Below are positions 35,435 to 48,786 of a DNA stretch of 64,000 bases, one piece after another (position 1 is the stretch's first letter; every line of letters starts with the position of its first letter). The notes under the pieces were generated by a model. It did no database searches and was not told the DNA's origin. It saw only the letters and a program-made list of their open reading frames with translations. Origin of the DNA: Sphagnum magellanicum (lineage: Eukaryota > Streptophyta > Sphagnopsida > Sphagnales > Sphagnaceae); assembly GCA_021904315.1 (NCBI GenBank), contig CM038920.1:11966001-12030000 (forward strand). The letters are read 5' to 3'. The position numbers and the translations under genes are program-made.

Positions 35435-37272
35435 TTTATTAACTTATGATTGTACAACTACTCAAATAATAGTTAAGAAATCTCTACATGAAAAAGAAAA
35501 TTTAACCTATTCCTAGTAAGGTGGTAGCACTATCCTTTAACACAACTACTTTCCTTAGTTCTAACATATATTTCATGCCAATCATGAGGTGTGTAGTATT
35601 GTCTAAATGGAGTGCCCATAACAATGAAGGGGTGGTAATTATGCCTTGCAATAGAATTACTACTAAGACGATGACTTTTGCAAACCAAAAAATATATATA
35701 AATACACACCATGAAGGTATTCAAGTCCTAAATACTAACTATCATCTATATTTTTTCTCCTTTCCTAGGAAATTGCCACATTTTACCATTACTCCATAAC
35801 ACAAGGGAAAAAAAAAAAAACAACTTCAAAAATCCAAAAAGAAGAAGAAAATATATGTTTGTTTCATTGTGCTTCCATGGCCAAGAAGTACATTAAGGGT
35901 TGCCATAGTCCCTCCTTTGACAATCCAATATCTAAAAAATTAAAAACCTATATTAAGCATTCCCAACTTACCAAGATGAGGCACAAGGAAATAAAAATTT
36001 TAAATTTTTTTTAAAGTAAAAGAAAGGGGACATAGAGGAGAAAGAGAGAAACAAACAAAGGGGAGTGTGTGAGAGAAAAGGAAATAAGATAGATATGAAA
36101 AAAATGAAAAATAATATGAGAGAGAGAAAAGAAGGGCCCTCCCTTCCCTTAAATCTCCCCCATAGACATGCCTAAAAAAAACTACCACCAAAGCCCCATT
36201 AAATTAGCTAGTCCTTCAAAATCATCTCTAAGTTAGCTACCTTCCAACTTTTAAATGGTTGGTGATTGACTAATTCCTACTTACCATTGTTAACTAAACT
36301 AATGGGTTTTGTGCCTCCAAAAGTGGAGATGGTAAGAAATCCATTACTAGTAATAAAAATTACTAATCTACCCCTCTAATAACTAACTTCTTAAGGGAAA
36401 GTAAGATCAAACTCTAGGTTAACATGGACCAAAAACAATATGATAGGATCTCATAAAAATGCATTTTTGTAGTGTATTTTGATTATGACAAAGATGTGAC
36501 ATTATTGGAAGCTTAAACCACAATCAAATTTCAAAAAATTGACCTAGGGAAACCATTTTGCTTATGTTTATATTCATTGTTTATGAATATAAATGAAAAA
36601 TATATAAGTTTCATTCTCATGCTGAAATTGACTTTAAAGAATTGGTGCATTTCTAATGCCTTCAAAAGTCATTAAAGTACATTTCATGTTATGAAATGGC
36701 ATGGAAGCTTGCACATATGGTTCACCAACATATAATTGAATTTTGGAAAAAAAATGTGTAGTTCATTGAGGATGTTAGGGTTCTAGTGAATCCATATGCA
36801 TCATTTTGCAAAATAGTTTCACTTTCAATGATTTAGACAAAAAAAATTCCCCCATGTTAGTTACATTTAATCATTTTGATACATATATTTTCTCATTTAA
36901 CAATAATAGTTATTTCACTTAAGTCTTTGAACTTGAAAATGTTTTTAAAAAAAACTATCTTTGTACATGTTTTTATGGCATTTTAATTTGCAAAGACCCT
37001 ACTTGCATAGGTTCCCTTTTTGTGCCCATGAATAATCCCAAGATGTTCATTTAAAATCAGAATTGCAAACTATATATTGGATATTGAAAAAGTGTTTGAG
37101 CCATGCTTAGTGAACATGTTAGAAGCAAAGGAAAATGGATAAGCTTAGAAAACACACCCTACACATGAAAACAACCATAAACCAACAAATATTTGAAATA
37201 TTGAAATGCACTAGAAGTAGAGAAGAATCCTTGAGATTATATAGGGTTTTCTTGAAAAAATTGTCCAACAAT
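35435..37272. other. AT-rich spacer with purine-rich tract
   Basis: No gene recognised. A purine-rich stretch (about 36014-36137, repeated gaga/gaaa/agggg on +) accounts for a pyrimidine-encoded open frame on the opposite strand. Confidence 0.5.
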
Positions 37273-37277
37273 GTGCT

Positions 37278-38188
37278 TGTCACAACCCTAACCTTAGGCT
37301 CGCAATCAAAGTAACGTGGGCTGGCAAAGGTGCAGGCCAAAAATGAAGCCCGGGAGTCACATTTCATGCTCTCGGGAATGTAGGAAAATGTGAAGGAATG
37401 AACCCCCACACCCCCAAATGAACTCCCACTTTGGGAATTGGAGTCTTGATGGACTCCCGAATCTTCAAAGGGTGATTGCAAGGATCAAAACTCATTGGAT
37501 CGAAAAGTCCCTTATATTATTGAAAAGCTCTTGTAATTTAAATGTCTAAAATGGGCTTACATGACCCCTTTGGGCACTTAAAACATAAGTTATGGCCAAA
37601 AGAAAGGTCGGGAGTGAAATTGTCAATTTGACTCTTTGATTCCTGACCACTAAAAGTCGAGAATCGCCATGGTTTCCTTACGTGCAAGTGATGTGTCACA
37701 TACCATTGGAAAGCTCTTGACATGGGCGACAACTTTGATTTAGACATCACCTCAATTGGAGGTTTGCACACAAAGTTATGAGCCTCCAAAATTGCAAAAG
37801 TCCCAATTTTAGGAATTTTGGGACTCCAACTTGGGAGTCCCATGACAAAATGACATTTGGATGCTAGCTTCGTGGCCAAGCATAGAGATGGTGGAAGGTG
37901 GTGGCTTCCTCCAAATTTGGGGCGTGGTCAATCTTGTGAGTCCATGTTTGCCCGTGGCTCGTCCATGCACTAAAAGTGTTCCAACTACGCACTAACCAAC
38001 TTGTTATTTGGTTTGTGTAAGTCTGTGTGAGTAATTGAATTTCTTGTCAGTCTTCCTAGTCCCCATCACAAAGCTCTAGCATGCCCCTTTACCCCAAAAG
38101 TGCTGACAGTTGCCCCAACTCCTTATCTTTCCGTTGTTTTCACCTTAGACTCACATTTGAGTCTATCGAGGAGCTTGGGAGTGGATCA
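37278..38188 (+). mobile_element. Solo LTR, family A copy 1 (911 bp)
   Basis: Begins TGTCACAACCCTAACC and ends GGATCA, matching TG...CA LTR ends. It is flanked by a perfect 5-bp target duplication GTGCT (37273-37277 and 38189-38193). It aligns along its length with 48787-49595 and, reversed, with 62941-63859. There is no internal region, primer site or second LTR, so it is a solo LTR left by recombination between the two LTRs. The TGTCACGACCC-like start is common in plant Gypsy LTRs, but the superfamily cannot be fixed without an internal region. The open frames at 37119-37481 and 37538-37879 on the minus strand lie within it and are not genes. Confidence 0.88.
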
Positions 38189-38600
38189 GTGCTCCCTTAA
38201 GGAAACTCTTCCATAGCATGCTCCCCCAAGGAAATTCCTTCTTTGTATGTTCCCCCAAGAAATGGATGTCAAAATGCTTCCCCAAAGTAAGAAAATCTTG
38301 TGTTTCCTAGAGGAAATGCCTTTGGAATTCTTCCTTTTAAAAATTACCCCTGATGTGCTTCCCCACATGAATTGCCCCTTGAATGTTTCTTCAAGAAATT
38401 GGCTGCAAGTCTTATTCCTTGGGGAATTTCACCAATAGGCTTCCATGGGAGAATTAACCTTTACATGTTTCCTTAGGGGATTGGTCATTGACATCCTTCC
38501 TCAAAACTTGTTCCCCAAATAATTGCCTAACATTGCTCCTCATGGGACCACCCTAGAATACTTCCTTAAAGGAATTACAACATGTATGTTTTTATGAACG
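38189..38600. repeat. Minisatellite, about 33-36 bp unit
   Basis: About eleven degenerate units around 'atg(c/t)ttcccc(c)aa' plus 'gaaatt(g)'. The array starts immediately after solo LTR copy 1, whose target site GTGCT resembles the repeat's own 'tgtgctt' word. The LTR therefore appears to have inserted at or inside the array edge. Confidence 0.6.
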
Positions 38601-40100
38601 AAGAAATATCCAAAAACGTTTACAATATAACTCTTTGGACTGGGTCACCCAAGGATTGCATTAGTTTTGCATGTAAAATTTAAAAGAATTATAGCAACAA
38701 AGTTTACTTAGTGGCGTTGATTTTCACATCAACATTTTCAACAATGAATGCATTCAAATTCCATGCATTTAGATTTTTCTTGAATATGTCTTTCAATGTT
38801 GTTAACACAATTGGATGTTAATGCTCTTGTTTTGAGCCGAAATGATCCAAGCCATAGGAATTCCATTTTGTTATTTGTCAAAAAGCATCATTGTGTATAA
38901 CAATAACTATGACAAAACAAATTGTGACATATTTGGATGTCCTATAATGATATATCATGCTTGAAGTGGCATGAACATGTGATAATATCTTCTTGTCATT
39001 TGTCCCAAATGTTGCATCACATGCAATTGCCTTTTGATAGCCCAACTCCACCATGAATTTTCATTCATATGATGTTTGGATTCCAATAGAAAATATGAGC
39101 AGAGACAATGTTGAAGCAATTGGTTTTTGTTGAAGGAAGAATACTTTATCAAAATTCACATTTGCCTAGAGCTTAACCATGGTTGCCACATCCAAGTGGC
39201 GTTTACACTCCAAACTAACATACATATCCATTGCATTGTGAAATGTCATGGGGGAATACAAAATGAATGTGTGTCCATGATTCTCTAATTTGGTATCCTA
39301 TTTGAAACAATGTTATTCATGTTTTGCCATGATTTGTGTAGCAAATAGATAGATCTTAACATTGTCCATGATCCAATCTTTGACGGCTTTACCCAAACAT
39401 GATGCATATTACAAGTGTGTACCCTTGCACATCATGGCCTATTACTTGTGAACACTAGAAGAAATCTTGTTGTTTCCAATCACCTCTTGTGTAACAAGGT
39501 GCAACTAAATGTTGTCTACAACTATGAACAATTGTTTATGCAACTACTTTTCACGTTTGGATGAATTTTGGTCTTCTTTGCAACTAGGTTATGATTACGA
39601 GTTCGAAAGAAGAAATCTTGGGTTTTTCCACTACCCAAATTCACTATGCTTTTAGTGAAAAGGATAAAGTTCATGAATATATAACTTGTATGATTTTAGT
39701 AAAAAAAGATTAGTTGATTAAAACAGTTTTAGTAATTTTTTTTGTCATTTTGGATAATGACATGTAGCACTAAGTAATTTTAATTTCAAAAATTTGACAT
39801 GGATATTATGAGGTCCCAAGGTAATATGACATGGATTAACATGCCATGGCATCATATAACTTTTTAATGTTTTTTAATGTGTTTTTCTTTTGGTCATGAA
39901 CTATATTTTTTCCCAACATTCTATGACAAAAACACATGCTATGATTTTTTTATTTTAAAAAATCATTCTTTTTCTATTTGAGTTTTTGACAACAAAAGTT
40001 TTGAACCATTCACCACCATTATACATGTTCATATATTATATTTGTTTGATACATCAATGTATATACTCAATATATACATTAGCATATGCATTCATCAAAG

Positions 40101-40152
40101 TTTGAACCCAAGACCTCATGGAGATGCATCAAAGTTTTAAGCACCAAACCAT
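40101..40152 (-). other. tRNA-like fossil (possible SINE head)
   Basis: Read on the minus strand: a TGGT...GCTTAAAA A-box-like start and, about 35 bases later, GGGTTCAAAC resembling a tRNA B box (GGTTCRANNCC). It does not fold into a full cloverleaf by eye and is not a functional tRNA gene. A similar arrangement occurs at 51805-51860. Confidence 0.3.
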
Positions 40153-40701
40153 TTTGTTAAAGGTAAAACTATATTGTAACTTAATAAGACATATTAGGAT
40201 GCATGGGGATAATGAATAGGTATTGTGATGTCTATATTAGGATAGGCTCAACAGAGGAGATTTAGTAGGAACATAATGCATAATAATGGAGGATGAATAA
40301 GTGAAATTAGAACATTCCAAATGCTACAAATAAAAACATGAAGTTTATTCAATAATCTATTCATAAAAATGATTATAATTTAAAATTATTCAATTTGAAG
40401 AGTTAAAAACAACTTAAAGTAACATGTTATGAATAAATCCAAAAATCCACAATCTAACAATCTTTATAAATGGGATTCAATTCAATATGAATTCAAGAAT
40501 GCTTCAATTAAGTCTTTAACACAATTATTTCCATTATGTAAAATATATGTCCATAATTTTGAAAATTTGCAATTTTTTTTTTCCCCAGTATGAATTTTTT
40601 GCCATTATTTATTTCTTTCTTTTCACTTCTGTGATGTTGGGTAAAATCGCCAAACAATGAGCCAAAAACCATGTCAAATCATGTTCAAAACTTCATTCAT
40701 A

Positions 40702-40721
40702 TGTGTGTGTGTGTGTGTGTG
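40702..40721. repeat. (TG)n microsatellite
   Basis: Ten TG units. Confidence 0.9.
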
Positions 40722-43700
40722 GTGCAACTTTAATGGCATGTTAATCATGGCAAATTGTGCTTTATGACTAAAATGGATGTTGAGAAATCTAAATTGAACC
40801 ATTGGATCTTTTGATTTTGAGTTTTGATTTGAACAAAGGACCTTTAAAGTTGAGTAGGTGTTCTATCAAACATTAGAATTAGTTTCACAAAAGGGCCTTT
40901 GATTTTTATAATATACAAACTATTTTGTGTTGATTTTTTTTGTAATAATAGGGGACTATTATACGCACATAAAAAAAAATCAAAATATAATGAATTTATA
41001 ACTTGATGTTTTTCCCAAAAAATTAAAAATTTGGGTCTATTTGATGTTCATGAATCCTTAGTGACATGTAAATGTGATGTAATGTAAGTAAATGGTGTCT
41101 AAAACAAAGTTATAACTTATAATACAAAAGATTGAACCTTAAAGTAATTAACATGTTTTGGCATGATTTGAAATTGTGATAATTTTTCAAGACAAAATGC
41201 AAAAATGTAGTATAGAATCTTACATTTTTAGAAAACCATTTTCATTAAAAAATGATTAATAAAAAACATGTGATATGTTGGGGAAACTATAGTAAGTAAA
41301 ATTAATAATTTAAAAACATTTAAAATTTTTCCTTTCAATGAAATTTTTCTTTTGGCAAAATGATTATAGTCCTTCGAAACAAAGTAAACATATTGGCTCA
41401 TCGATTCATGATTTCACCTTATTACTCAAATGGTAATCACCCATAAACAATTTTAGCCATATTTGGTTATAAAAGAATTATGGAGTTGAAAACTTGTTTA
41501 AATCTTTCAATAACATGTTCACAAAAGATCAATTTGAAATTTGAATTTCATTTTTATCTTTTTTGGGAAACAAAACCTTTGTTGGTGCCCCACCCCCCTC
41601 CTTTTAGATTGTAAAAACTTGGTTGTAAAGAAAAAACTTTAATTAAATAGTCAATATAACCATTTTTTTTCAAGTTCATATATGTTTAACAACATTAACC
41701 ATACATTAAAAAATTAATTAATTGCACAACATAACTTTGAAATAAATATCACAACTTATTTTTTATATATTTTTTACTAATAATGTAACAATACATTTAC
41801 CTTTGTAGAAGTAAAAGAAACATAATTTGGTGAAAATTGGGCATTAAATAATTGGATTACCACCCCCACCTTCACCAACATTATTTTGTGTTTTTTCTTT
41901 GGTGGAAAAATTTCACAAATTGGTGATTTTTTGGGGGGGAAATCTTGAAAAATAATGAAAACTCAAGGTAAAATATTTAGGGGATCAATTTTTTTAATTA
42001 AAAAAATTAAAAAATAGAATTTAAGGTGTTATATATTAATTGTTGGGCATAAAATATGATTTAATTCTTTAAATGGTACTATTTATTCAAAAATAATAAT
42101 TAATATTAAGTATAAGGTATGTAATAATTGCAAATTATAAGTAATATAAGGTGGTTTAAATATGCGTATATTAAAAAAATAATAATAATAGGGTCAAATT
42201 AAATAGGTTAGACAATTACCTAATACCCCCCAAAAAATGTCTTGTTTGACACATGGTTTAGAATTCCAACATTTAATGACCCCCCATTGGGAAAAATACA
42301 TCCGATGAAATTTTGCCAAAAAATTGATATCACAAATTTGAAAGAATTAAAAGATTATTTATAATGAGTAATTATAATAACTCCAATGTTCAACCAATAA
42401 ATAGTTCCAACATCAAACTTGTTTTAAACTTACATCAAAATGAAGAAATATTTTAAAATTTACATTTAATTTTTTAATTAAAATTTTAAATTCTACAATA
42501 GGTTTGAAGATTTGAGTCAATTTATAGAAGGATTTGAAAATTTTATACCTCCATATATGGTTTATAGCTAAAACATAACTTCTTTTTTTTTATGGATGAT
42601 TGTTATTTGAACAACACCACGAAATTGATAATAATAATAATACATTGATGTCACTATTATGATATCACCATTTTAAAAAATTTAAAAATCATTTAAAAAT
42701 ATTTAGACATAATGTTGTAACAAAATAAACTTCAAAAGTGTTAAATCATGGTAAAAATCAAAATAAAAATAAAAAACGACTTACATTTTTTAATCAAAAG
42801 ACAAATCTAACTAGGATTTTTATTTTTCATACATGAAAAGAAAAAATGGGGAAATAATTTAGGATTATTTTGGAGGTTTTGTTGGTGTGGCATCATGAAC
42901 ATAAAAATTTGTCCATGGTGTTTAAAATAAACTAGGGGAAAAACATAAATTTTAATTTATGTAAATATACAAGTTAGTACATTATAAGTTTATAATTTAG
43001 AGGTTAAATAGGACTAAACTTTGCATGTATGAACATTTTGACCAAATCATTAATTCAAATGTAATTGTGAGATGTGACATTTTTTTATACATACATTTCA
43101 AGAAATTATGATAAATGAAATATGAAATTAATGAATAATGAATTTAACAATTCAAAGTGAATCATTCAACTCATGTGCAAATGTTGATAGTTTAAAAGAT
43201 GTGATGTTTTAAATTATGGTAAGTGTGAAATGCAACGCATGAATAATGGTTTTGACATGATAAAAGTGTATGGTTCAACTCATGTACCATGTTGATAGTT
43301 GAAGAGACATCAAAAAAATCATTAACTCATTATAATGCAATGTGTATAAAATTAAAGACTACCTCAATTTCCTCATCAATAATTTAAAATTATTAAAAAA
43401 TAAAATAAGGTCCAAATTATACTCATAAATGCACAATGATGAATGGTACAACTATAAACAATATTGACCATTCACTATTGTAACAAGCTATTTGCAAACT
43501 TAAAATGATTACATTAGATGTGAAGAAAATGTAGTTAAATCAAATAATAGTCACAATGTGTTGGAATGGAAAATGACAAGATTTCTTATGTGTAAATGCA
43601 AGGTGCACCTCAAGTGAGTAACATTGTCGACTTGTTATCAAACCTTGATTCAACTTATGCTAGATGTTAATAGTTAAAAAGTTGTTAAAAAAATGATTAA

Positions 43701-46394
43701 CCAATTTTCACTATTCTTGCAAGTAACCTAACATTGAAATATTTTCCATGTCAAAAAGAAATCCATTATATACAATCCAAAATGGGTGCAAGTACATAGA
43801 TAGGAGCCACATGTGTTACTTTGCAAAAAGGCACAACTTGTTTTAAATCTTGTGGTTTAACTTTTTAAAATGCTACATGGCATTTACTGATTCGGTCATT
43901 TCAAAAACACATGGGATGTAGGTCATCACGGTTTCATCACTATATCACTTAAACCTTAAACCATTAGTTGTGCTGCAAGTTTTGCTAAACCTTCGAACTT
44001 TCGTTCTCCCTATTTTTCTCCCATGTTTGACATCTCCTTTGTCTTGCATGATGAAACTTTGCAAGTAAACATCAAGTTGTAAGAAGAGCTATAAGATTGG
44101 ATACAATAAAAAAAAATCAATTTCCAACCAATAAATAACTTCAAGCTTGGACAACATTGAGGTTATTCGATCTCCAAGCTTAGATTATGTTGTCTATGGG
44201 GGAGCTCTTCATTAGTTTCTAGGATGTTTATGAATTTCTTGATACCTTACATAAATGCAATTTCATGATTACAATTCGTGATTAGGGTTTAGGGTGGGTT
44301 CTTTGTGTGATTGGCTTGTTGCAATCTTTTTCTTAATGCCTATTGATGTTGCTACCCAAAATCTTAAAAAAAAGGTGAACTTGAGAAGAAGTTTTGAGAA
44401 CTAGTTTGAGATTTTCTCTTTGGTTTTCGTGTTTTTCTATTGCCCACACAAACTTTGTACATTTGAGGTCTGTTGCCTGGTTGTGTGAAAGTTGTCTATG
44501 AGGTCTACTGCACATTTCGTTGCTTCCTGGCCCAATGGTTAGAACTATTGAAGTTTGCAAAAGTAATTATTTTTCGTGATTAATGTTTATGGTAAGATTT
44601 CAATTCCAACATTGTTTCTTCATCTTCCTTGTTTTGTTCCACCAAGGGCTTATTTGCACAATAGTAAGTAACTCCTAAGTTTCATGTTGAAAGCTGAAGG
44701 AACAAGATCTATTTGTTTAATTGTCTATTGTTGCATGAACATCAAGCCCAAGCTACAAGAAATAAAAATATGGTCTTTGATGTAAAAGGCTCTGGATCAT
44801 TAATCAAAAAGCAATTTGAAATTGTCTTTTGTTCATAATCTATGTGTGTTTTGTGTGGTTTGTTTATGTTTCAATAATATGGACATTGCTTCTTAGAGGT
44901 TGGACAAAAACTTACAACACATAAGTCAAATTCTTGAGAAAGGTGGGAGGAGAAATCTACCATATTGGTAAATGAATTCCTGACCTAATTATGTTGTTTT
45001 AGAGTTGTCTAGGCCTTTGGGTCAAAAAGTGTATGTTACTTTTGAAAGTTGAGCTCCCCTTTCCATGGTGAAAAATACATGATGATTATTGCTCCATTTT
45101 TCTATTTTAGTTGATCTCAAGATTGGCAAAAGCTTGTTGTAAACCTTCATAAATATGCAATGTAATGTCAATATGAAAACTTGAACATAATTCTAAAGTC
45201 AAGATGTATTCATGGCAAGGAAGGTGACTAATAAATTAGGTCTAGTAAACTCTTTTCATTATTCAGGACTTGGTTGCATTTGGAATACAAGGTGGTAGTA
45301 GTTATTTGATCTATTGGACTTGGTATTCCTCACTTTGCCCCATACCATGGGTGTATGCTACTTATTGACACCCACTAAGTCATAGATGTCATTGGGGGGA
45401 ATATTGTGATTTAGTTAATGCCACAATAGGATATTAACTAGAAAATGAACAACAATATAGTTGATAAAGCCAAGGACTTTAATGTTAGGTCATGGACTAT
45501 ACATGCTTATACATCAAAACCAAAGGTTGATGGTGAAGGACTTCAACTTGGTGACAAATGGACTATTTACAAATGAATGACAATATTTTTAAATGTTAGG
45601 CCATGTGGACTTTGCTTACAAAATTAAACATGGTTGATTAAAATTATATATACAATGTGTACATTTTATTGTGTAAATGTTCATCTTGCAATTAACTTAC
45701 AATTACAATGCAATTCCCTGATTTTAAGACGCATTTTATTTATTAATTCCCCATATTTCCATGGAATAGGTATAGTATAATTATATATTAGTTTTTTTGG
45801 AACTCTAGTTGTAGGGCAATCTAGTTGCCGTAGACATGATTTCTCAATATGATACAACTTAGTTTATAAGAATCTAAACCTTAAAGTAATAACACATTTT
45901 GGTAGGATTTGAAATTATGTTCATTTTTCAAAACAAACATTTGACAAATTTACACGTTTTAAGAAATTCATATATATTCAACAATGACTAAAACACAACA
46001 TGTGTTGCATTAAGAAATTATAAACATATTTAATAACTAAGTTACAAAATCAAACTAGTCAAAAAAATTATGAAAAAATGGAAAAGACTCAAAAGCCTTG
46101 GATTTAGTATTGCAAGTAGTTCCTTTTAGGGTGATTGAACCCTTGCCTACATACATTGCAAACTTTTCATGCATGACTTGATAATAATAGTTGTGCAAGT
46201 TTTTTTGTTCCATAGGTTCATATTGTTAGACATGGATGTCATACATTTATTTGTATTGTTTAAACACAAATGTCATGTGCATTGTTTAGACATGGATGTT
46301 GTATTTTAATTCATATTATATAGATAATATGAACTTATGAAAAAATAGATATCACATGACTACTATTGCCAAATTGTTGCCCATGAAATTTGTG

Positions 46395-46520
46395 ATGTAT
46401 TATTTACATACTTACATACCTATTACCAACCTACATATAAACATACCTACCTATATTTACCTACCTACTTACATGTACATATTAATTACTAATCCCCAAT
46501 CTACATACAACATACAACCT
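46395..46520. repeat. CCTA/TACC-rich low-complexity block
   Basis: Repeats of 'acctac', 'tacctacctac' and 'cttacatac', like the blocks at 7.5 and 26.7 kb. Confidence 0.6.
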
Positions 46521-46916
46521 ACCTATTAATTTTGATGCATTTAAAATTTGCTTGAGGTGCAAGGTTCATTTCCATGCACATTCAATGTATGTTATCTTGT
46601 TATCCTCTTCACTTTTGATTCATTCAAACCTCATTTTTCAGAGGTGTAAATATATTAAATTATTGATTTTTGAAAAAAATGTTTCCATGTGGTCTAGGTT
46701 TCAACAAATATTTGGTCCAATTGGGATGTTTGATTTAAATGGAAATTTGGGGTTTTTGGAAATTACTATCATTTAATGTTTTTACACTTGGCTACTCATG
46801 ATTAACTTTGATCAACTAAATCCCCTTTTATGGGATTGTAGTTGGGATTTTTATTTAAATATACATAATAAATGATGTTAATAATACATATGAATGTTAA
46901 TTAGTCCATGCACATA

Positions 46917-47030
46917 CAAAAAAATTGTTGGATAGATAGAAAAGTTAAGAGTATGAATGCAAAGAATTAATATATATTAATTCTTTGCATTCATACTCTA
47001 ATTTTTTCTATTTATCCAACATTTTTTTCT
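46917..47030. repeat. Long palindrome / fold-back element
   Basis: The core is a perfect palindrome with 25-base arms and no loop (46949-46973 and 46974-46998). Imperfect complementarity continues outwards through 'gatagatagaaaa'/'ttttctatttatc' and 'aattgttg'/'caac...ttt' to about 46917 and 47030. The total stem is about 55 bp. It is consistent with a small MITE or a hairpin precursor. No target duplication is assigned. Confidence 0.75.
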
Positions 47031-48505
47031 AATTCGTCAACACATTATTTTCACAAAGTTCACATGGATTTTACCACTAAAGTTTACACATAGTTGCAAA
47101 AATGTTTTAATCATGAATGCCATGTTTTGGCATAGTGATATACCTTTCATCTTCATCAAGGGGTTGTTGAGTTGTCATTCATTGTGAACATCCATCATCA
47201 CCTTTGAATGCTTCATTGTCTTCATTTGTCACCACTTTTAGCCCAAACAAAAGGCCTCCCTTGCATTGAATGTTTGATATTATTTTCCAAGCAACAACAT
47301 TTATATTCTTCAATGTAATATTCTACTGAAGCATGGTATAGATTTAGAAGTGAAGTGAATGCCTTCTTGGGGTGCAAATCTCATTCATGAGGGGGATTTT
47401 GTTAGTATTATGTTGTCATTTGGAATAATCAAATAACCATTTGACCAACATTCATATGCTTGGAGGTGGGCATGAATAATGGACTCTATTGGGCTCGAAA
47501 TTGGGTGGAGTTTTAAAGTAATAAAATTATATCCTACTTTTTGATCTTCTAATTTTGATTGACATTTTTTTTCTTTAAGTTTAATTTTCAATTTCTTTTA
47601 ATTTTTCATGCAATCATTCTATTATTGTTTTGCATCATGGTGTTCATTTTGTTTGGTGCTTTTGTTGTGCATTTTTTCTGTGTGCTTATATTGTGCATAT
47701 AAGCATTTAAGTTTAGAATACGATTTGGCACCCTGCCTTGTAATTCTTGGCACCATGCTTTTTGTCCTTCTAATTTAAAGTATCACATTTTTTTAGTGGA
47801 TTGAAGATTGAAGCCTTCAAACCAAGTTTGTTTGCCATTAATAATCCTCTTGAGTCCCAATATGGTGCACACACAACACAATGCCTCCAAGAGGGAAATT
47901 TGTTGCCTTGGATTTGAATTTTCAAGTCTTTGAAACAATGTTGTATTGTCTTCTCACAACACACTTACCTTTGGTGACAAGCAATTTGAAATGAAATTGT
48001 GACACTTTGCCATCCTACCACAAAGAAATAGAAACAATATTGGGAGATTCATGGGTCTTTCAAAGTTCTTTTGGGTAGCGAAGTTCCCTTAGGCACAATT
48101 TGTTATTAAGGAAGATGACCTAGAATGCACATGGCAAAGTCTACATATATGTAAGGGGTAGAGCTAAGTTGCTAATGCTTAAATTGGCTTGCCAACATAA
48201 ACATAATGGAAAAAGGAAGGTCACCACTCCCAAACATGGTGTAGTAGTTGGTGAATTTTGCCAATGATGCCCAAGTAGTCAACATTTGGAAAATGACAAG
48301 ATCTTTGAGACAATTGAAAAAGAAGGTGTATGCATGGGTTATGTGTTAATGGGGGGAAGGTTAAGAAAAGTATGAGTACATTTAGTTTGCTTACGAACTT
48401 TTCACTTGTTAAAGTTAAGGAAAATAATGACTAATTTTGAATCATTGTTTAGGTTTATTCGATTTGTTAAAGGTTTCAAACAACCTTCAAAAGCATTGGA
48501 TTGAT
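47031..48505. other. AT-rich spacer, nothing recognised
   Basis: Short frames only (47385-47591 and 47770-47964 on minus), without domain support. Confidence 0.45.
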
Positions 48506-48508
48506 GAA

Positions 48509-48655
48509 CTAGCTCACTATTATGAAACATGTCCCCATTCCATTATGTATTTCACCCAACATCCACTTAACATTGAGTGGGAAGGGCCCTTCCCACTCAA
48601 TGTTAAGTGAAATGCCTAGTGGAATTGAGACATGTTTTGTAGAAGTGGTGGTTGG
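48509..48655. repeat. Fold-back element with perfect 46-bp palindromic core
   Basis: 48564-48609 is a perfect palindrome with 23-base arms meeting at GGGCCC and no loop. Outside it, 'aaacatgtcc...attcca' on the left and 'tggaatt...gacatgttt' on the right are complementary with mismatches. An 8-base interruption lies on the left side, so the hairpin extends to roughly 48510-48655. The core is nearly undiverged while the outer arms have diverged. A young core on an old MITE or a small-RNA hairpin are both possible. Confidence 0.75.
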
Positions 48656-48786
48656 GGTATGGAAGATACCATGCACTTAAAAGTGCTCAAAGCCACCAAG
48701 ATTGATGTGTAGTTAACAAAAGTTTATTTACATCTTGTGATGAAGTAACTTTTGTTAATACTCACTTTTGAATATGTATATGTACA

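Larger units (their letters stand above)
38601..46390. other. Gene desert, very AT-rich
   Basis: Nearly 8 kb with no frame of note except short chance ORFs. It contains a GT microsatellite (40702-40721), a tRNA-like fossil (40101-40152) and loosely repeated 'gttgatagtt'/'caactcatg' phrases near 43170, 43275 and 43650. Nothing else recognised on either strand. Confidence 0.5.

Noticed and set aside
36000..36191. Minus-strand 63-codon frame rich in Phe/Ser/Leu
   Set aside because: Produced by a purine-rich low-complexity tract on the + strand.
37119..37879. Minus-strand open frames of 120 and 113 codons
   Set aside because: They lie mostly within solo LTR copy 1 and have no conserved protein.
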